A stretch of 64,000 nt of DNA from Costus lasius (lineage: Eukaryota > Streptophyta > Magnoliopsida > Zingiberales > Costaceae), in NCBI GenBank assembly GCA_027563935.2, contig CM050452.1, forward strand, positions 36,251,350 to 36,315,349, read 5' to 3'. Positions 1 through 10,967 of the stretch are shown piece after piece. Made by a program: the position numbers and the translations under genes. The notes beneath the pieces are model-generated. The model had not been told where the DNA came from, did no database searches, and saw only the letters and a list, made by a program, of their open reading frames with translations. How positions within the stretch are numbered: the stretch's first letter is position 1; each line of letters begins with the position of its first letter.

Positions 1-151
1 TCGTGAAAATAGCAATCGGAAACTTAAATCGGGATTATCAGAGAGAAAAGCTGGGACTAGGGTTTCGTTTACTTAAACTTTTATGACTAGATATGAATAA
101 GAATTTCGTTGATTCAATTTTATCATGAAGAAGATATTATCAAACAATGAA

Positions 152-228
152 CTCAAGGATCACTTTCGTGCATCCGAGTTCTAGGAATCTCTAGTGGAGT
201 CTCAAGGATCACTTTCGTGCATCCGAGT
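152..228 (+). repeat. 28-bp direct repeat, two copies
   Basis: The block starting ctcaaggatcactttcgtgc is present at 152-179 and again, identical, at 201-228, separated by 21 bases. No function is evident. Confidence 0.8.
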
Positions 229-1084
229 CTCGCAACTAGTTTTGCTCGAGGATCTCCAACGTTCCGATCCTTGCTTTCGCACAAGATCTCCACGTTTGAC
301 AAATAGACTCAATCTATAGATTCATATTATAATCATGGCAATTATTTTACTAGAAAAGATCAAGATGAATCTAACCTAAGGAAGGGATCCTAACATGCAA
401 TTCTAGGGTTCCAAATTCTCAAGCAATTACCTTTCGGTCTCAAGCGAAAATTCTAAGAACAAAATTAATAACATGAATTTAAAGAGAGTCTAAGCACAAA
501 TATCACATGAGCAAAATCATCATGTTAAGATCAAACTCAACGAAATATTGAAAAAGAGTTATCTAGTCATTGGAAGTTAAGTAAATTACTTCCCCATGTC
601 CCAAAAATAGTTTAAGCTATCATCATGAGGGAATTACAACAAATCATGGTTTCAGAGGATCGAAAATTGAAAGACAAGAGGAGTTTTAGAAAATACAACA
701 CGACTATGAAGTATTTCACAGCCGTAATTTGCAAATAGCTTCGGTGAACAGTGTCGGCGATGCTTTGCTCTTCGATTCCTCCTCCAATCGATCTCTTTAC
801 GGTCTGAAACTTTTGGTGTGTTGTCTCCTCCCTCTGATGAAGCTTCAATATGAAAATCGCGGCTGGAGATCGTCTGGATCGAACGTGGCGGCGAAACCCT
901 CGGCGATGGCATGGATCAAGATTTCTCCCTCGACGGTGGATCAAAATTGAGGCTTTTGGTCTCATTGTAATCCTCTCGTGAAAAGCTCTCTTTTTGCTTC
1001 TTACAGCATCGAATATAAACTTCTGGATCGTCCGCAATCATCTCCGCAAGGATCGGGCGTGGACATTGACCTGGGAATCACATT

Positions 1085-1545
1085 CAAACACCGGAATACG
1101 ACAGTGTAATATCTTACAACACTGCCGTAAAATCCATCAATTATTCTGTTCTGAAATTGCTGGAACAATACGGCAGCGTAATTTGGTTTATGGCAGTGCC
1201 GTAAAATCGGCTGGACTCTCTGGTCGAATTCGTCTAGAAAATACGACCCGTAAACTGGTTTACGGCCGTGCCGTAATTTCAGGGCAACTTTCTGTTCTGA
1301 AGACGTCTAGAAAATATGGCCCGTAAACTGGTTTACGGCAGTGCCGTAATTTCAGCGAAGGTCTCTGTTCTGAAAGCGCCCCAAAATACGGTCGTGTACA
1401 TTCTTACGGTGGTGCCGTAATTTCGCGAAAGCCTTCTATTCGGTAAATCTCCAAAATACGGCCGTGATCTCGATAATACGGTAGCCGTGTAAAATACGGT
1501 ACCGTAAAATCCTTTACGGCACTACCGTATTTTGGGTTCTTTGCC
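1085..1545. repeat. Degenerate array of near-palindromic tacggc/gccgta units
   Basis: The core ttacggcagtgccgtaa, which nearly equals its own reverse complement, recurs in degenerate form about six or seven times (for example near 1190, 1260, 1335, 1405 and 1515). Several units share longer flanks containing gtctagaaaatacg and ctgttctgaa with a period of roughly 80-90 bp. It may be an LTR minisatellite. No protein explains the pattern. Confidence 0.65.
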
Positions 1546-2096
1546 TCGATTTGCGTGAAAATTATTGGGTGACTTCTTCTTGATGATGAGAACTCTTTCA
1601 TTTATTTGATTTTTGCTTGAAAACGCCTAAAATAGTGCCTTTTTGCCTAAAAATACGAAAAACCAAAATAGAAGTAGACTTTGCAATATTTAATGGATTC
1701 AGCATAAAAACAAGTAAAAAGATCCTCAATTTAGCATGAAAAGGTACCTAAAATGATACAAAATATACTACATATTTTGGTGTCATCATTTCCACACTTC
1801 ACCGTCGAGCGCTCCCTACAATCATCACTAGTTGCGATTACTGTTCCATTGCTGAATACCTATTTTCAAACGATCTCCTCTCGGTTCAAGCGGCGATCAT
1901 TGAGCAAAACTTCATCTAAGGTGGGAAGGATCCTTGGACGACAATCACTATCATAGGAAGGCAGAAGGAGTTCGGCCCCCTTATCTTTAGGGGTCCAGGT
2001 GCACCAACCCCCTAACTTCTTAAAATCTAGTTTCCTCTTGCGCGTAGAGCTACATACCAAGGGTGATTCTTGGGCGTTAGGATTTTCATCCTTCAT

Positions 2097-2225
2097 CATA
2101 TGGAGTGAGAGACACCCGAATCTCTCTTTTATCAGAGTATAGGGATGTGAGGCTTATGTCAAACATCAGGATTCTAGCAAGCTAGAACCCAGATCTAATA
2201 AATGTGTGTTTGTTTGTATCCTAAG
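2097..2225 (+). pseudogene. Scrap of copia pol (integrase C-terminal side)
   Basis: The plus-strand translation reads through a shortened version of the copia motif seen as IRIWGCEAYV in the other elements here, followed by a SSK/LEPRSNKC-like stretch. The same segment appears in element B at about 60107-60200 and is the point where B's pol resumes after A3. In this copy the W of the motif is a stop codon. The scrap is cut on the right exactly where a minus-strand LTR fragment starts with TG. It is a dead remnant of a B-like element. Confidence 0.75.
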
Positions 2226-2390
2226 TGTTAGGAAACCCCGAGGATATTTTACAATTTTCACAGAGATTACATTACAAATGCAGCAAAAGAATATCCCCGA
2301 AACAGGCCGGTCCCAAAAACCCAATGAAGATCGTCTTGCGAGGGGTCGACACGATGAGATAGTAAGTACCTTAGGAGCAAGATGAGGCTG
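2226..2390 (-). mobile_element. Truncated 3' end of a B-type copia LTR
   Basis: Read on the minus strand this matches the last about 165 bases of the element B 5' LTR (47361-47523): shared blocks include the segment around ggaaacccc near its terminus and the tcgacacgatgagata block. The TG at 2226 is the complement of the LTR's CA end. The match fades near 2390, so the rest of the LTR is missing. It abuts a B-like pol scrap in the opposite orientation, so it is a separate insertion or a rearrangement. Confidence 0.7.
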
Positions 2391-2465
2391 ATGTTGAGGT
2401 AGATGCCCAAGTGTGCGCCCTATTCAGTCTCACACACACGGATGCCTCGAGCTCTCTTCTTCCAT
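2391..2465. other. Short unassigned junction
   Basis: Sequence between the truncated copia LTR and the first base that clearly matches the gypsy E LTR. No feature seen. Confidence 0.5.
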
Positions 2466-3195
2466 GCCCCAAAAGTGGTCAAACTATAGCAAAAAACAAA
2501 AATGAACAAACTCTTACCAACTAAAGTGAAGCTGGCGCATGTCTTTGGTTTTGGTCTTCGTATGGGTTGCGTCGACGGCTAGATGAGCTCGGAGCTTGCC
2601 ATGACAAAACAGAGGAATTTTGAGATCATGGGTTGGTTAATCACGGTGGAAGCTTGCTCTTGGGCTGCATTGTTCAAGTGTTGTGATACATGTCTTGGAC
2701 TAGGCCATCGGTGGGGAGTGGTGAGGCCCATGGCCTGAAAGACCTCGGTATGGACTGCTAGTGGGCTGATGACTCCCATGTAACGGTCCGGCGGTTGACT
2801 TGAACATTGGGATCACCGGATTATCACCTTGTTGGGCTCCTTTAGGTTGTCTTGTGATGGAGGAATGTAGTACGGAGGCGATGTACATCAAAACGGGGCC
2901 TCCGGGGTAATTTTGGATGTTTAGGGGTGATAACGGCCTGGCTGTGATGGCATGCACGACTGTGATAAGGATTGTTGAATTCTACCAAGGTGTTCACGGC
3001 TTGGCGGTGATGGTGTTCATGGCCATGACTACGTTCCCGTCTAGAATCACCAGTTTTTTCATTTTTCGTCGAGGAGATCACAGCTTGCCCGTGATCGTCT
3101 TCACGCTTGTGCATGTGATCACCGAATTCGGTCGAGGCGATCACGGCTTCACCCTCCTGGCCGTGTCTGGGCGTATGCCCATGTCTATGTTCACT
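2466..3195 (-). mobile_element. Element E 3' LTR, truncated
   Basis: Matches 15940-16670, the distal half of E's right LTR, including the aactaaagtgaagct block and the cluster of atcacggc/gccgtgat motifs. The end towards the window start is missing. The boundary with pol near 3195 is approximate because the terminal CA cannot be placed with certainty. Confidence 0.7.
2925..3165. repeat. Cluster of gatcacggc / gccgtgat palindromic motifs in LTR E
   Basis: Imperfect inverted motifs built on cacggcttg and cccgtgatcg recur at about 2930, 2995, 3078, 3138 and 3160. The same array is in the other E LTR (about 16400-16710), so it is part of the LTR and not a local expansion. Confidence 0.6.
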
Positions 3196-5675
3196 AGAGC
3201 TCGTCGGTTTGATGAGTTCTCCTCTAGAGAACTGGGGGGAAGAGGCTCATCAGTGTCCAAGGGCTCCTCCAACGGACTGTGGATGAGAAGGATGTTCGCC
3301 ACATTGAAGACGGGGTGGATCCCCATGCTCTCGGGTAAGTCCAAGACATTGGCGTCGGAGCCGATCCGCTGCACCACGGCATAGGGCCCCATGTAATGTG
3401 GAAGGAGCTTAAAATGTGCTATGTTGGAGATACGCTCGGGGTGGATATGCACCCACACCAACTCACCTACAGAAAAATGACGTGGTCTATGGTGCTCGTT
3501 GGCCCTTATTGCATTGCGAGTGTTGCCCGAAAGATACGATACCGAACTTCCTCATGCAAGCTAGCTACATGACGGGCAAAAGAATATGCATGTTCAGAGT
3601 GGTGGGACTCCATGGGTAGGTCATGCAAGTCAATGAATTTATGCGGTTGATGGCCCAAGATGACTTGGAAGGGACTAAGACCCGAAGAACTATTGACTGC
3701 ACTATTGTACGTGAATTCCGCCATGGGGAGGATGGCGTCCCAAGACCTTGGGTGATCGCCAATGAGGCAATGGAGCAAATTACCAAAACTATGGTTAACC
3801 ACCTCAGTTTGCCCATCAGTTTGGGGGTGATAGGCCATAGAGAACTGGAGGGTGGTGCCCAAAAGTAACCAAAGTAAGCGCTAGAAGTGGCTTACAAATC
3901 GCGTGTCATGGTCGGACACAATAGACAAAGGGAGGCGATGGAGATGGATAATCTCCTTAACAAAAAGGTGTGCCACATGGCAAGCATCTGCCATCCGCGA
4001 ACAGGGTATAAAGTGGGCTATTTTCGAGAACCGATCCATGACCACATAGTCGGAGTCAAAGTTGGACGCAGTTTGAGGTAACATGAGGACAAAGTCCATG
4101 CTCAGGTTGCGCCACAGATCCACAGAAATAGGCAACGGGGTGTATAGACCCATGTTTAGGTGACAGGGCTTGTGGACGAAAGGCCAAAATAGGCGTTCCT
4201 CTATCATCTCGAGGGTCTTGTCCCGGCCATGGTGACCAGCAACTCCACCCGCATGTAACTCAAGTAAAAGATGGTCTCAAAGGGAGGATCGGGGAATACA
4301 CAAGCAGTCCCCCAAAAAGAGGTACCCTTCACACAGTTGAAACGGGGAGTCGGGGTCGGAAGACTCAGTGAGGGTAGCATAGGTGGCACCGAAATCCAAA
4401 CAAGAATGATATTCTTCCTTATCATGGTCAAAAGTGTTGATGTGCATGCGCATCATAGACAAAAGGGTCCGAACGTGGCTCAATGCATCCGCGACAACGT
4501 TCTCTTTGCCCACCTTGTAGTTATTCACGAACGAGTACTACTGCAAGTACTTGACACATTTGGCATGGTGGGCACCCAATTTCTTTTGGGCATTAAGGAA
4601 GGACAAGGCCTGGTGATCGCTGTACAAAATGAACTCACGGTGGAGGAGGTAGTGCCTCCACTGACATAGCGACTGTACACTGGCATAAAAACTCCTTGTC
4701 GTAAGTCGAGTAAGGTTGTCGGATAGCGTTCAACTTCTCACTAAAGAAGGTGATGGGGTGGTCTTCTTGACTAAGAGAACGTCCGATACCGGTACCAGAG
4801 GCATCACACGCAACCTCAAGAACTTTTGAGAAGTCGGGAAGTCGGAGAACGGGAGCTGTCGTAAGGGCATCCTTAAGGGCAACAAAAGCGCGTTGAGTGG
4901 CGGGTGTCCACTTGAAATCATCCTTAGATGAGCATTGGGTCAATGGGGCTGCAATCATGCTAAAACCCCGGATGAAGCGGCAGTAGAACCCCGCAAGACC
5001 CAAAAAACTGTGGACCTTAGAGACAGTGCTAGATCACCTCGACCTTGGTAGGGTCAACAAAAAAACCCTGGTCAGACACAATGTACCCTAGCAAGGGGAC
5101 TCAGTTGCTCATGAAGGCGCACTTCTTCGTGTTAAGGAAGAGGCGCTCCTTGCGTAGAAGGTCAAATGTAGAGCGAAGATGCTCCAAGTGCTCATCTCGG
5201 GTCTGACTATAGATCATAATGTTGTCAAAGTAGATGAATAGAAACTTTCCCATATAGGGCTTGAGGACCTGACTCATCAGCATTATGAACGTGGATGGGG
5301 CATTGGTCAACCCGAATAGCATGACAAGCCACTCGTATAGACCATCCTTGGTCTTGAATGCAGGTTTCCATTTATCGCTTTCGCGAATGCAGACTTAGTG
5401 ATACCTGCTGTGAAGGTCGAGCTTGGAGAACCAAGATGCTCCTAAAACTAAGTCCAACATGTTATCAAGCCGAGGTATGGGGAACCAATACTTGATGGTG
5501 ATCCAATTAATGGTGCAGCTGTCAATGCACATACGCCACGACCCATCCTTCTTGGGTGTGAGTAGCGCGGGGACAGCACAGGGACTAAGACTCTCACGTA
5601 TGTACGCCTTGGTAAAGTGTTCATCCACTTGACACTACAATTTGCGTGTTCCATGGGGTTGAGCCGATGGTGAGG
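3196..5675 (-). pseudogene. Element E pol: RT (part), RNase H, integrase
   Basis: Broken Ty3/gypsy polyprotein. Read from 5675 downwards: N-terminal RT with [16 protein letters not shown] palm [10 protein letters not shown], the catalytic box, the connection segment (GLAGFYCRFI), an RNase H start ([10 protein letters not shown]), the tail of the RNase H to integrase linker (VVADALSHVRTL), the integrase core (WRNLSMDFVLMLP, then YHPQTDGQTEVVN) and a C-terminal segment (HFKLLPHYMGPYAVVQRIG) that runs into the LTR. The RT box reads YFDN where YIDD is expected, so two key positions are altered. Frames shift repeatedly and stops are common. The protein would have copied element RNA and integrated the cDNA. 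F (24080-26125) is a related but separate copy. Confidence 0.85.
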
Positions 5676-6232
5676 AAGGTTGATGGGGGCAGAGATCACA
5701 GGCCAAGAAGTTACAAATGGAGTTTACGAGTGCCATAGACAAAGGCTCAGAGGCTCATGAATAAGCTAGCATGCTTAATCAAAAGCTAGCTCAATAATAG
5801 AAGAATTACTTTCAACAAATAATGGTCAAGACATTCACGCTCAAGATGTCTAAGCCCAAGCCCAAACCCAGTGAAGAAGTTGCCGGATTCAATAAATTGT
5901 GGGTTGCATACGCCAACCACATCCACGCCATCTCAACAAGAGCACCTTCCTTCACAAAGTCCACCGTCGCTCAGCCCAAAATCCAGCCTCAGGCTTCAAC
6001 CGAGACCTAAATCCAGCACAAGAGGAAACAAAGGATTTAATCAAATCTTGGATCTCATCCAACGGCAATGCTCATCATGGAATAACTTCTCCAGCCGAGC
6101 ATCAACTCTCCAACAACGTGCGAGCCGATGATGGAAACAACAACGTTCGTCTTTATCAAAGAAGGAAAGGAACAACGTCTCTTCAACATCTCGCCTTCAA
6201 CGTCTCCCTGCTGCTTACGATTGGAAGCTGCA

Positions 6233-7893
6233 TGTTGGGGTATGCCCTTAAGGCTAATGTTTGAGGCCTTGGGATTATTTCAATATCATGTATAAACTCT
6301 ATGTTTATAAAGGCAATGGTTGTTATTCAGGTTGTTACATCATCTGCTGCAATATGTATACTTCTGAATAATGTCTCAATGCTGTTCAGCTTGGCTGACA
6401 TGCAGTTTTGTCCTTAGTCGAGATATCTTGGTGAACATGAGACAGCCTTGATATGATTGAGACTAATATGTGTTCTAATCTTATAGGATGCTTCGAGCAT
6501 GGAATAAGATGTAGACTCATGGGTACATTGGATGTACTGGACAGACCCTACTTAGGATATTCAATTGCTTGTCACAATGTGAATAATCCTTATATGCAAA
6601 GAAGTGGCATATTTCCTCTGACTTGAGATCACTTGTGTTTCTAAATGATGATTGGCATTGTTTTGAGGTAGTTCAATATCATTTGAAACATAATGGTTAT
6701 AGACTATCTTGGATAGTGAGCATGAGTCATGTTAGGGCACTAGTGATAGATATAGGATTGCCGTCTCCTTGTTTGGAGTGTGATGTTCTATAGGGGCCCC
6801 CTGGATGAGATGGTTGAGAAAGTGTATGGCCATACCCAGATGACTATGTTCATCTGATCTAATCATTCTCATCATATTGGAATTACAGGCTTGACACGCT
6901 TGTCCAATAAGAACATCCAGTGGCAAAGGAAACACATATGTCAAGTGACTTGGGTTCACACTTGTGCTGTGGTTTGGGTATAGTCTTGGAAGACTCTTTC
7001 CTTTATATCGGGAGACAGTGATGTGTTGCTAGATACCCCTCACTGATCGTGATAACGTAAGTTATCGTTACCGACATTTAAAGGAAACCCTTAGGGTCGC
7101 ACAATTTGATGATATGGCTTACTTATGTCAGATCGTGTGGACTGAATTGTTTTGGTTCAGTTTAAAGGAGTTTAAACTCTGATTGTAAGTGAGATCTGGT
7201 CTGATCATGTTTGATTGATTAGGGCTTGAGATCGGTAAGCTTCGATCGAGAGAATTGATGCTAGATCGGTGAGATCAAGAGCATCAAGAGATGAATGGTT
7301 AGATCTTGAGCCTTATGGTTTAATTTGATCTAGACCAATGCTTGGTTTGATTTGGTCTTTAAACCAAATGAGATTGAACCGGCTCATCAAGTGAGCGCAT
7401 GGTTCAAAGGGGAGAACATTGCGATTTGTTCACTAAGCGTGAACACTTGAACGTGTGAGGGTTTACTATTTTTGGAAGTCATGCTTTCCAAAATAGGTAG
7501 CACGCCTCACGTTCGAGGGATCGCCCCTATTCTCGCCCCTCTTTCTCTCTTGCTCTCGGGTGGTGAGACTCCACGCAAAGGAGAAGAGAACAAAGCCAAG
7601 AGACATCTCTCATCTCCTTCACGAAGGGAAACCTTGAAGTTTTGCTAGCACAAAGAAGCCAAGGGAGTAGTCATCTTCACCTTGTGTGCGTCACCTTTGG
7701 AGGAGAGCCGCTTGCCCTCTTCTTCCAAGTCGCCATCCAAGCAATGGCAATGGTATGATCCTTGTGTTGATCTATACAATCTTCAAGTTGATTATATGAC
7801 ATGCAAATCGATCCTAGAAATCCTATGATTCCGCCCATGCAAATTTTAGAAGTGCATGCTTATTAGGGTTTCGCCCCCTTTAGGGAACTTTCA
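6233..7893 (+). mobile_element. Solo LTR of copia family A
   Basis: A 1661-bp TG...CA unit starting tgttggggtatgcccttaag, flanked by ctgca at 6228-6232 and 7894-7898. It is homologous along its length to the LTRs of A1, A2 and A3, though its last bases (aactttca) differ from A1 (gtcttaca). There is no internal region, so it is the product of LTR-LTR recombination that removed the element body and one LTR. The intact paralogous target in C's 3' LTR near 11467 confirms the boundaries. Confidence 0.95.
7016..7066 (+). other. Two adjacent LTR hairpins, second with a GUAA loop
   Basis: A stem cagtga (7016-7021) pairs with tcactg (7040-7045). Six bases on, gataac (7051-7056) pairs with gttatc (7061-7066) around a gtaa loop, a GNRA-type tetraloop if transcribed. 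Both hairpins are kept in the LTRs of A1 (46472-46522) and A2 (31349-31399, complement). In A3's left LTR the second stem has lost a base. Confidence 0.6.
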
Positions 7894-9424
7894 CTGCAAA
7901 CAAGGAAGCATCTCCTTCAACGGATTCTCTGCTGCCATAGAAGGAAGATACAACGTTCGTCTGCTGAAGCCTCACCTATATGTATCACGCGAACACAATG
8001 TAATGGATAGTGAATTTGAATCAATGAACTAGTTTCTTCCAATGGAACCGGATGTCTCCCATCCTCTTCCCCTCTGAGGTGCTTGTGTCACCTACCTTTC
8101 CCTTCTTCTCCTCTTCTCTAATCCGTCTCCATTAATACTCTTGCTCTGCTGCAATCATCCGCACATTACAGCCAACTCCCAGATTTTCTGAATCTTTGTG
8201 TGCACGCCGCCGACGATCCGCTGGTCTGATCCTCACAAGATTTCGAACATCACTCCTCCTCTCCAAGATGTGTCTTTAGCCGCCGGCATCCGCCAATCCT
8301 CTCGCCCGATCACTGGAATCGAACGCCCGTTCGAATCCTCTGTTCTCGCCAGCCTTTCCGCCCTAGTTCCGTCTTCCAGCACCGTTCTCCTCCGACCAGC
8401 CACCAATCACTCTCAAACTCTGGCCACCACTTCGCCATCGTCAGAGGGACCTCCAACCGTAATAGGTCCGGCGATTGTGGACCACCGGACGAACGCCGGC
8501 CAACTCTGCTCTACGCTCATGTTTCCCCTGCTTCCGCCATGCTCTCGCCTCAGTTCCGCCTTTCATCGTCGCCCTCCTCCATCCGGCCACCATTCGACCA
8601 GAAACTCCAGCCACCTCTTCGCCATCACCACAGCAACTCCCAACTGTAACAGCTTCGGCATCCGTGCATCACCGGCCGTCCGGCGAGGAGCCCTGTAACT
8701 TGGGCACCTTCCCCTGTTCCGATCATACAGCCGCCTCCACTCTACAACTCCCCTGTTCCGATTGAAGATCCGTTGCTTCACCCCCGTCAGCGCTCCGACA
8801 CCGCCCTCACCTTCTCCATCTGCTCCCGTTGTCAGAATTGCTAATGAACTCTCCAGTTCCAACATCTTCGACCGACCCCGCTTGCTTGTTTCAGGACTCT
8901 GTTTCCTGCTTCTTTGTTTTTTGTTTAGAAGTGATCTGACTAAGTTTCTTGTGGCAGGTTTTTAACTTTCACGGATAGGCCTCTACTTCTCATCTTCGGA
9001 TCTATCAGAAAGATCAGATCCTCCTCTACAAGCTGGACGAGTTGCCCCAACTGAAACGACAAAGGATCAACCTCAAAAATATGAGAACTTTTCGTATCTG
9101 ATTATCTCTTATGCACTTGTTTTATTGTCTAATCTGGTTAGATATCTTGTTGCAGATATTCTAATTTGCTAAAAGATCTTCACTGTATAATTTTAATGTC
9201 AATCAAAGAACTAGTTTTGTTTGACATCTTGGTTTAATCAGTTTTTATTTTGGATCTACGGATTTTTGTCCAAGGCATAGCAGCTTTTCTTAAATGATAT
9301 ATTTCTGCAACACTATGTTTCTAGCTGTTTTCTGAATTTTGACCTTTATTTTGAAAATAAAAAAAATAATAATAATCGGACTTTTAGTTAGTATCATATT
9401 TCGTGTCTCCACTCTACATCAGTT

Positions 9425-9436
9425 TGGTATGAGAGG
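9425..9436 (+). other. Element C primer-binding site
   Basis: tggtatgagagg lies three bases after the LTR. It matches the initiator tRNA-Met type site TGGTATCAGAG except for one c-to-g change. The related C' site (18498-18509) has the unmodified form tggtatcagagg. Confidence 0.8.
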
Positions 9437-9677
9437 GCAAGTTGTGGGCAACTCTTGTCTGCTCACACGATCCTTGCTTCACACTTTGCATTAAAAAAAA
9501 AATATTAGTTTTGTTGTTTTCATCGCTTTCCATGTTAGTTTATTTGCTTATGAAAAAAATATTACATGCTTTCATGCTTAGTTGTTCTTATTATTTAGTT
9601 TTCATTATTTGCTAGAAAAAAAAAAGAAAAAAAAATTGCTTACACCCTAGTTGCACCCAAACTACTCATAACACATC
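9437..9677 (+). other. Element C leader with A-rich tracts
   Basis: Short non-coding leader between primer site and the ORF, containing several poly-A runs (near 9492, 9554 and 9615). C' has a comparable leader with A runs near 18565 and 18655. No other signal seen. Confidence 0.5.
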
Positions 9678-10967
9678 ATGGTGCGTCACTTTTATCAAAG
9701 GGAAATCACACCCAAAAAAGAACTTATATCTAAAAGGGACAACTATAAAGTTCTCACACATAGTCCAAATAGCTTCAAAACTCATGCTTGGTGTAATGGT
9801 TATAAAAGTAGAACAATTATAGATCATCAGGTTAAGTTCAATGTTATATCTATTAGATCACTTGAACACTTTGGCCTCACAATGCAAAAACATGATTACC
9901 CTTATGTCATAACTTGGGAAGACTATACTAAAACTTTAATTGACTTTCAATGTTTAGTTCCCATCCAGTTAGACAATATCAGAACTGAAATTTGGTGTGA
10001 TGTGATGAGTTTAGAAGGCTTTGACATTTTATTAGGCAAAGAATTTATGCATGATTTTCAAGGATATTATTTTACAAAACCTTGGTGTTATAGTTTTATT
10101 CAAAAAGGTTTGGAACACATAGTCTATCCTAAAGATGAAAAGCCAACACATAGCCTTTGTAAGGAAATGCGTGAAGATATTAAAGAGATTAAGCAAATTT
10201 TAGAAAGACTGAAAGAGCAATGTTTGCAGGTTAAAGAAAAAAGTTCAACCCTTTTAGAGCTTCAAGAGCAAACCTTAGAGCCTAACTCATGTCTTGATGA
10301 AACCAGTGAACTTGAAGAAGTGAGACATGAAGAACCAAACCTTCAAGTAGAACCAATACCTTCACATTCAATTTTAGGGCCAATACCATTACCTTCAATT
10401 TTAGGGCCCATACCCACAGGTTCTCAACTTGAACCCAAACCCATAGATCTTCTTGAACTTGATTTTGAACCTAAGTTAGATCCTTTTGAAATTGACTTAG
10501 ATCCTCATCCTCAACCCTTAGGAGATAGCTTAGAATTAGAAGATCCTATGATCCTAGAGTCTTGTCTCTCATTGAAGGCACCCATAGAACCCACACAAGT
10601 TGAACCTTTAAACAAGACTGCTTTGGATATTTTTCAAATTGAGCATATTGATTTCATCATTCCTTGTTCTTTTCAAAGTCTTGTGATTTTCTATGACAAT
10701 TTTACTAATGAGTATGGCCGAGAAAGGGAATTCAATGCAGGTACCCTTGATATGCAGTTTGGACCGTGGACAAAAAGCAACAAGACAATATGCTGTGATG
10801 CTGACAACAATTTGAAGATTCAAATCCTGGAGGAACAATTAGCGCTTCCCTCTCCAAAATTTCTCCATCGCCACAAGAACAATTCTTTAGGGAAGAATTT
10901 TTTTCACCCGGGGAGAAATGATGGGGGCAGAGATCACAGGCCAAGAAGGTACAAATGGAGTTTATGA
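9678..10967 (+). CDS. Retropepsin-like protein of element C with acidic Pro/Glu-rich tail
   Basis: An uninterrupted 429-codon frame, the only protein of element C. Residues about 30-145 look like a gypsy-type aspartic protease fold: a first strand with IIDHQVKFNVIS, then WCDVMSLEGFDILLG, the usual ILLG flap-side motif. The catalytic triad is D-H-Q instead of D-S/T-G, so proteolysis is doubtful. Residues about 165-320 are charged and proline-rich with repeats such as SILGPIP. The last codons run into the 3' LTR. The frame is shared with C' (18700-19434), whose copy also has DHQ. Its role is unknown; a particle-binding or Gag-like role is possible. It is not a host gene, since it lies between two LTRs. 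Confidence 0.75.
   Translation: MVRHFYQREITPKKELISKRDNYKVLTHSPNSFKTHAWCNGYKSRTIIDHQVKFNVISIRSLEHFGLTMQKHDYPYVITWEDYTKTLIDFQCLVPIQLDNIRTEIWCDVMSLEGFDILLGKEFMHDFQGYYFTKPWCYSFIQKGLEHIVYPKDEKPTHSLCKEMREDIKEIKQILERLKEQCLQVKEKSSTLLELQEQTLEPNSCLDETSELEEVRHEEPNLQVEPIPSHSILGPIPLPSILGPIPTGSQLEPKPIDLLELDFEPKLDPFEIDLDPHPQPLGDSLELEDPMILESCLSLKAPIEPTQVEPLNKTALDIFQIEHIDFIIPCSFQSLVIFYDNFTNEYGREREFNAGTLDMQFGPWTKSNKTICCDADNNLKIQILEEQLALPSPKFLHRHKNNSLGKNFFHPGRNDGGRDHRPRRYKWSL
10906..10918 (+). other. Element C polypurine tract
   Basis: acccggggagaaa directly precedes the 3' LTR at 10919 and would prime plus-strand synthesis. Confidence 0.65.

Larger units (their letters stand above)
1..2096. other. Unclassified non-coding stretch
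   Basis: No recognisable protein domain or LTR boundary is visible. The longest frames (141 aa on minus at 612-1037, 110 aa on plus at 994-1326) have no familiar motif and the second is made of a repeat array. A 77-aa minus frame ends against the copia scrap at 2097 and is rich in charged residues, but I do not recognise it. The stretch is probably old transposon remnant or intergenic DNA; a worn gypsy LTR or leader is an alternative. Two internal repeats are listed separately. Confidence 0.4.
5681..9421 (+). mobile_element. Element C 5' LTR, interrupted by a solo LTR
   Basis: Begins tgatgggggcagagatcaca and ends ctctacatca directly before the primer site. It is interrupted at 6233-7893 by a family-A solo LTR with duplication ctgca. 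The 3' LTR shows the uninterrupted target near 11467. A frame matching the 255-aa frame of the 3' LTR is present from 8198 but has one nonsense codon near 8697. Confidence 0.92.

Noticed and set aside
2842..3384. Plus-strand frames with repeated HGLAVM-like residues
   Set aside because: Translation of the palindromic array in LTR E and the antisense of gypsy pol.
9678..10967. 429-aa frame as a host gene
   Set aside because: It lies between a primer site and a polypurine tract of element C, flanked by matching 2075-bp LTRs and a target duplication.
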